From contig NZ_LZIN01000033.1 in NCBI RefSeq assembly GCF_001667375.1, positions 124,001 to 188,000 on the forward strand: a stretch of DNA of 64,000 nt, written 5' to 3'. Positions 60,133 through 64,000 of the stretch are shown here, one piece after another; the stretch's first letter is position 1, and every line of letters starts with the position of its first letter. A program made the position numbers and the translations under genes. Origin of the DNA: Mycolicibacter sinensis (GTDB lineage Bacteria > Actinomycetota > Actinomycetes > Mycobacteriales > Mycobacteriaceae). The notes under the pieces are model-generated. The model saw only the letters and a program-made list of their open reading frames with translations. It was not told the origin of the DNA and made no database searches.

Positions 60133-60735
60133 CTACACCGGATCAAAGGATGAGATCAGCCACCGACCGCCGTGCTTCTCCAAGCCGACCTTGACGCTGC
60201 TCATCGAGTAGGAGCCGTCGGGGTTCGTCTTGCTGATCGTCGTCTGGTTGAGATAGATCAGCACCTCGGCGGAGCCGGGACGCAACGACACGATGCCCTT
60301 GCGAACCACAGCGGCGATCGTCTGCACTTCCTTCTCTTTGACCGCTGGGGTGACGACCTTCTGGGTGAAATCGGTGTAATGCGAGAGGAAGTCACCGGTG
60401 AGGTGGCTCTCGGCGGCGGCGAAATCCTGCTCCATCGTTTTCGGCGCGTAGGTCAACACCGCGACCGCGCCGTCGGCGGCAGCGGCCATCACGGCCTGTT
60501 CGCCCGCGGGGCCGAGTTGTTGATCTGCCCGCAGCACACCGAAGTACAGCCAGCCGGCCAGCCCCGCCGACGCCAACAGCAGCCCGCCCAGCGCGGCCGC
60601 GATCCAGCGCGCCGTTGAGACGGTCGGGCCGGCTTGGGATTGCTCGGCAGGCTCCGAGGCATCGTCGGCCTCAACGGTCGCGGACTCGTCGACGGCCGCC
60701 TCGAGTGTCACGTCGTCCTCGTCGGGTTCGCTCAT
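60133..60735 (-). CDS. Mce-associated membrane protein (Mam)
   Basis: A 200-residue protein: an acidic cytoplasmic N-terminus, one transmembrane helix at about 45-66, then an NTF2-like exported domain ending GGRWLISSFDPV. These are the hallmarks of Mam/Mas proteins that accompany mce operons and stabilise or energise Mce complexes. It overlaps the upstream paralogue by 4 bases. Confidence 0.85.
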   Translation of the reverse strand: MSEPDEDDVTLEAAVDESATVEADDASEPAEQSQAGPTVSTARWIAAALGGLLLASAGLAGWLYFGVLRADQQLGPAGEQAVMAAAADGAVAVLTYAPKTMEQDFAAAESHLTGDFLSHYTDFTQKVVTPAVKEKEVQTIAAVVRKGIVSLRPGSAEVLIYLNQTTISKTNPDGSYSMSSVKVGLEKHGGRWLISSFDPV

Positions 60736-61520
60736 GCCGCGAAGTCCACCTTCGACATCTTGACCTGGTCGCCTTCGCGGGCCAGGTGCACGGTGAGGCG
60801 CCAGCTGCGCGGTTCCTCTTTCGCTCCGGCGGTATTGGTGACCTTGGTGGTGGCCGCCACCAGCACTACCGCCTCGTTGTCCGACATCGACTCCACGCCC
60901 GCGACCGCCGTGTCGATCGTGGTGACGGTTTTGGACTCGCGGGCCACCTTGGTGAAGTCGCCGGCGTGGGCTTCGAAGTCCTTCTTGAACTCACCGGTCG
61001 CGTTGTCCAGAATCGCCTTGATGTCGTCGTCGACGGTCTCGTAGTTCAACGACATCAGCGTCACCACGCCCTGCCGAGCGGCCGCGGCGTACTCGCCCAA
61101 CTGATGCTGGCGCTGCGCGACATCGCGATGGTGGGACAACATCAGCACATCAACGGCGAGGAACCCGCCGATGGCGAGCACGGCCAGCGTCGCCGCCACC
61201 CACCGCAGTCGTCTCCAGATGCCGATGGACTTGCGCGGCTGCTCAGCCGGTTCCTCGTCGGCACCCTCGTCGGCGCCGGAGTCCGGCTCGGCAGCCTCGG
61301 ACACCTCGACGTCCGGTGTGGTCTCCAGCTCCACCGTTCGGGTCGATTCCGGCTCGGACCCCTGCTGCGCCTTGAGCAGCTCCGCGCGGGCGCGGGCCAA
61401 CTCCGCTGCCGCCTCGGCGGCCTTCGCCTCGGCTTCCGCCAGCTTCAGTGCATCCTTCGAGGCGCCCTCGGCGGCATGCTTTCCATGACCGCCCGGTTTC
61501 GCCGGATCACGCGACGGCAT
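60732..61520 (-). CDS. Mce-associated membrane protein (Mam), long N-terminus
   Basis: A 262-residue Mam protein. The N-terminal 75 residues are Ala/Glu-rich, probably helical or coiled (LAEAEAKAAEAAAELARARA), followed by an acidic linker, a transmembrane helix at about 107-127 and the exported NTF2-like domain. The ATG follows GGAGGG. It is transcribed against the mce operon, together with the second Mam gene. Confidence 0.85.
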   Translation of the reverse strand: MPSRDPAKPGGHGKHAAEGASKDALKLAEAEAKAAEAAAELARARAELLKAQQGSEPESTRTVELETTPDVEVSEAAEPDSGADEGADEEPAEQPRKSIGIWRRLRWVAATLAVLAIGGFLAVDVLMLSHHRDVAQRQHQLGEYAAAARQGVVTLMSLNYETVDDDIKAILDNATGEFKKDFEAHAGDFTKVARESKTVTTIDTAVAGVESMSDNEAVVLVAATTKVTNTAGAKEEPRSWRLTVHLAREGDQVKMSKVDFAA

Positions 61521-61571
61521 ACGCCCTCCTGTCCGTTGTCCGCCCAGCCCGAAACGGTAGCACCGGGGCTC

Positions 61572-62006
61572 TCACCAGGTGCGGAGCGAGCAGAGCGCCC
61601 CCTTGGTACCGGCGTCGGTGGCGACCACGACGTCGTCGATGCGCAGTTCGCAGACGAACCCGGGCGAGGCCAACTCGGGATGCATCCCGGGCAGCGACAC
61701 CACCACCATGGCCCAGTCCTGCGGATCGGCCAGGGTGGTTTCGAAGATCCAGGGCTGGTTGGGCCCGACCGTGACGTCCGCGCGCGGGCTGTACTGGTAG
61801 GGGTTGTGGCTGTACTCGCCGAAGTTGGGCGGCTGGACCTCGCGGTAGTAGACGTACGCCTGCGCGGTTTGGGTGGCGCTGACCAGGTAGCGGACCCGGT
61901 GCGGTGCCGAATCGTCGGCGCTCGCCGGCGCGGCGGCCGTCAGCGTGGCCGCGATCGCCACGCCCCCCGCCAGCAGCGGCGCGCCGAGGTTCAACCGGGT
62001 TCTCAC
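61572..62006 (-). CDS. Secreted protein, MmpS-like in character
   Basis: A 144-residue protein with a signal peptide (cleavage near ASA-DD, about residue 32). The mature domain is beta-rich, with a Cys pair (VCELRIDD and ALCSLRTW), a pattern reminiscent of MmpS proteins but without a membrane anchor. The GTG at 62006 has GGAGG upstream; a longer frame has no ribosome site. It could support lipid export or uptake together with the Mce system; this is inference. Confidence 0.7.
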   Translation of the reverse strand: MRTRLNLGAPLLAGGVAIAATLTAAAPASADDSAPHRVRYLVSATQTAQAYVYYREVQPPNFGEYSHNPYQYSPRADVTVGPNQPWIFETTLADPQDWAMVVVSLPGMHPELASPGFVCELRIDDVVVATDAGTKGALCSLRTW

Positions 62007-62046
62007 GGGCTCCTCCACTGCTGGGCGCCAGCCGGAGCGGCACTGC

Positions 62047-62065
62047 CAAAGATTCAAATTCTTTG
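62047..62065. repeat. Imperfect inverted repeat upstream of secreted protein gene
   Basis: CAAAGA and TCTTTG are perfect six-base arms around a 7-base A+T-rich centre, 41 bases upstream of the GTG at 62006, inside the 106-base gap below the flavoprotein gene. It may be a promoter-proximal operator. A distant match to the GAGAAT palindrome at 62071 (three changes) is too weak to call. Confidence 0.25.
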
Positions 62066-62112
62066 CGCGGAAGAATAGCATTTCCGCTCGGCTGGTGCCG
62101 AGCGAATTACGC

Positions 62113-63729
62113 TCACGTCGCCGCATCGCCGGCGGCCGCCGCACGTCCGGCGCGGAAGCCGAACACCATCGCCGGGCCGATGGTGCCGCCCGCCCCACCG
62201 TATGCCCGGCCGGTCACCCCGGCCATCGCATTGCCCGCGGCGAACAGACCCGGGATCGGCCGCCCGGTGACGTGCAGGACCCGGCCGTCACGGTCGGTGC
62301 GCGGTCCGCCCTTGGTGCCCATCGCCCCCACCGACAGCGGTACGGCGTAGTACGGCGCGGTGTCGATCGGGCCGAGGGTGCGACCGGCCGGGGTGTCCGC
62401 CTTGTCGTCGCCCCAGTAGCCGTCGTAGGCGCTGGCGCCCCGCCCGAACTCGGAATCCACCCCCGCCGTGACGCCGCGATTCCAGGCGGCGACCGTGCTG
62501 TGCAGACCCTCCGAGTCGATGCCGGTCTTGGCGGCCAGGCCGGCCAGGTCGGGGGATTCGCAAAACCAGTCCGGTGGGGTGCCGGCGGGCGCGACGCCGA
62601 GGAAGCCGTAGCGGCGCAGGTGCTCGGCGTCGAACACGATCCACGCCGGGTCATTGACGTAGCCGCCGCGCGGATCCAGATAGTGGAAGGCGCCGGCCAT
62701 CGAGTTGTAGTCGCAGGCCTCGTTGACGAACCGGCGTCCGGACCGGTTGACGATGATGCTGCGCGGGCGGGTGCGCTCCAGTCGAACACTGCGGCTGCGC
62801 TGCTTGCCGCCGATGGTGTCGCCGGGGATCCGGACGATCGGAACCCACCACGCCTCGCCCATGTTGGCCAGGTCGGCGCCGTGCGCCATCGCCATGCGCA
62901 GTGCGTCGCCGGTGTTGGCCGGCGGTGATACCGCGCCCCGCATCGGTCCCCGCAGGAATGCCTCCACCAGGGCGGTGTCCCATTCGAATCCGCCGTTGGC
63001 CAGGATCACGCCCCGCCGGGCGCGCACCCGACGCGACGTGCCGTCGTGCTCGACCCGCACGCCCGCGATGCCGTGATCGGCTCCGGCGATGAGTTCGACG
63101 CCGCGACAGGTGGTCGCCGGCGTCACGCCGGCATCCAGCACGCCCTTGAGCAGTCCGGCGATCAGCGCGGTGCCCGCCACGCACCGATCGTCGGCCCCGT
63201 TGTCGATGTCGGCGTGCAGCCGGGCGCGGGTCTCGGCGTCGAACCCGACGTTGCTGTAGTCGGCCGGGAACGCGGTGATGCGGTCCTGCCAGGGGCCCAG
63301 CCGGGACATGTCGTAGGGCAGTGGGCTCAGCGAACGCCCACCGCCCGGGCGCCCGCCGGGCAGCTCCGGCTTGTAGTCCGGGAACCCGGAGGCGACCTCG
63401 AAGCAGACGTCGCTGTGCTTCTCGACGAAGTCGACCATCTCCTGGCCGGTCTGTACGAAGGTCGCGACCAACTCCTCGTCCATCGCGCCGAACGACTGTG
63501 CCCGCAGGTAGTCCAAGGCGGCCTCGACGGTCAATCCGGGAACCCGGTTATGCGCGGGGATCCAGGCAATACCACCGGAGACCGCGGTGGTGCCTCCCAC
63601 GGTCGCGGCTTTCTCGTAGATGGCGACCGATGCGCCGTTCACCGCCGCGGTGAGCGCGGCGGTGAGCCCGGCGCCGCCGGTACCCAGCACCACCACGTCG
63701 ACTGCGTCATCCCAATCACCGACTGTCAA
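62113..63729 (-). CDS. FAD-dependent oxidoreductase, 3-ketosteroid dehydrogenase/fumarate reductase-like
   Basis: A 538-residue flavoprotein of the KstD/fumarate-reductase family: FAD-binding VVLGTGGAGLTAAL near 12-25, ATVGGTTAVSGG near 41-52, ILANGGFEWD near 242, and the C-terminal YGGAGGTIGPAMVFGFRAG. KstD enzymes introduce the 1,2-double bond into 3-ketosteroids, and the length and C-terminal motif fit that group, but catalytic tyrosines were not aligned. TTG at 63729 follows AAAGGA by eight bases; GTG at 63750 has no ribosome site. Confidence 0.8.
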   Translation of the reverse strand: MTVGDWDDAVDVVVLGTGGAGLTAALTAAVNGASVAIYEKAATVGGTTAVSGGIAWIPAHNRVPGLTVEAALDYLRAQSFGAMDEELVATFVQTGQEMVDFVEKHSDVCFEVASGFPDYKPELPGGRPGGGRSLSPLPYDMSRLGPWQDRITAFPADYSNVGFDAETRARLHADIDNGADDRCVAGTALIAGLLKGVLDAGVTPATTCRGVELIAGADHGIAGVRVEHDGTSRRVRARRGVILANGGFEWDTALVEAFLRGPMRGAVSPPANTGDALRMAMAHGADLANMGEAWWVPIVRIPGDTIGGKQRSRSVRLERTRPRSIIVNRSGRRFVNEACDYNSMAGAFHYLDPRGGYVNDPAWIVFDAEHLRRYGFLGVAPAGTPPDWFCESPDLAGLAAKTGIDSEGLHSTVAAWNRGVTAGVDSEFGRGASAYDGYWGDDKADTPAGRTLGPIDTAPYYAVPLSVGAMGTKGGPRTDRDGRVLHVTGRPIPGLFAAGNAMAGVTGRAYGGAGGTIGPAMVFGFRAGRAAAAGDAAT

Positions 63730-63758
63730 TGACGTTTTCCTTTCGGGCACAGCGGGTT

Positions 63759-64000
63759 TCAGCTGAGGATCTCAGACAGTTTGTCGGCCGCCGCGAGTAC
63801 GGCGTCCCGGCCGCGCAACACGACGTCCTCGCGGTGCGAGATCAGGTTGATACAGGTGGGCGGCGACGGAGGGCGACGACGGACCGGAACCGCCAACCCG
63901 AACGTGCCGGGCTCGATCTCGCCGTGGGTGACCACCCAGCCCCGTTCTCGGGTCTGCGGGACGATCTCCCGTTCGTCCGGGCGCCGCGGCATCGCGGCCA
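63759..64000 (-). CDS. IclR-family regulator, C-terminal fragment (5' part outside window)
   Basis: The final 80 residues of a transcriptional regulator. RERGWVVTHGEIEPGTFGLAVPVR and CINLISHREDV match the end of the IclR effector-binding domain, and the helix that closes the fold is present. The DNA-binding domain lies beyond 64000. It is upstream of, and probably regulates, the flavoprotein gene, 29 bases away. The ligand-contact signature cannot be judged. Confidence 0.72.
   Translation of the reverse strand, partial: AAMPRRPDEREIVPQTRERGWVVTHGEIEPGTFGLAVPVRRRPPSPPTCINLISHREDVVLRGRDAVLAAADKLSEILS

Noticed and set aside
60118..60140. CGGTG ... CACCG stem as a terminator between the secreted gene and the Mam gene
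   Set aside because: Five-base arms with a 13-base loop and no T-tract are not persuasive in DNA of this composition.
62071..62085. AAGAAT-AGC-ATTTCC as a ninth operator
   Set aside because: Three of twelve bases differ and neither half is perfect; too weak to call without a binding test.
1..64000. CRISPR arrays, insertion sequences, integrases, tRNA or rRNA genes
   Set aside because: No regularly spaced repeats, transposase or integrase motifs, or recognisable RNA gene cores were found on either strand.

Overview
The window is very GC-rich, coding-dense chromosomal DNA from a mycobacterium (Mycobacterium/Mycolicibacterium type). The evidence is a six-gene mce operon with Mce-associated proteins, many FadE/FadD/Ech paralogues, a mycofactocin-type SDR, an F420-type luciferase-like oxidoreductase, 3Fe-4S ferredoxins beside P450s, and transcripts that look leaderless. 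No rRNA, tRNA, IS element or CRISPR array was seen. Almost everything encodes CoA-dependent catabolism of a hydrophobic substrate. Steroid-type enzymes recur (KshB-like reductase, KstD-like flavoprotein, FadE pairs, DUF35/thiolase lyases), but the sequence alone does not identify the substrate.

Layout. 1-921 (-): ferredoxin reductase, cut by the window edge. 993-6099 (+): fadD, fadE, fadE, crotonase, MeaB-like GTPase. 6102-8658 (-): aldehyde dehydrogenase and DapB-like dehydrogenase. 8831-9484 (-): TetR regulator, divergent from a fadE (9706-10878, +). 10894-16579 (-): seven-gene operon of CMD/AhpD-like protein, Rieske oxygenase, small protein, amidohydrolase, NTF2-like protein and two FadEs. 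16836-20037 (+): amidohydrolase, P450, ferredoxin, DUF1330 protein. 20034-26450 (-): NuoF-like flavoprotein, ferredoxin, DUF35-thiolase fusion, alpha/beta hydrolase, hydroxyisobutyrate-dehydrogenase-like enzyme, P450, ferredoxin. 26480-26950 (+): an unknown, apparently leaderless gene. 26956-30492 (-): two amidohydrolases, Rieske ferredoxin, alpha/beta hydrolase. 30758-40647 (+): nine genes (FadE pair, LLM oxidoreductase, sulfotransferase, isomerase-like, DUF1214, thiolase, crotonase, FadE). 40663-45707 (-): two SDRs, ferredoxin, P450, SDR, phosphotransferase. 45926-60116 (+): aldehyde dehydrogenase, class III CoA-transferase, DUF35/HMGS-like protein, thiolase, mceABCDEF and three secreted proteins. 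60133-64000 (-): two Mce-associated membrane proteins, a secreted protein, a KstD-like flavoprotein and a partial IclR regulator.

What ties these together is a palindrome, GAGAAT-N3-ATTCTC. It occurs five times perfectly and three times with one or two changes, always in a short intergenic region at the head of a transcription unit (955, 9606, 16597, 18171, 30595, 30717, 45731, 45896). The units it heads therefore look like one regulon, and the TetR gene at 8831-9484, which has a perfect site in its own divergent promoter, is the best candidate regulator. The mce operon has no yrbE permease genes in front of it. It is continuous with beta-oxidation genes, which suggests that uptake of the substrate and its breakdown are co-expressed.

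Proposed cooperation (inference): Mce proteins deliver a lipid-like compound. P450s and the Rieske oxygenase, fed by ferredoxins and reductases, hydroxylate it. SDRs and aldehyde dehydrogenases oxidise the alcohols. FadD and the CoA-transferase activate acids. FadE pairs, crotonases, thiolases and the DUF35 lyases shorten the chain, and hydrolases and amidohydrolases open or cleave the residues.
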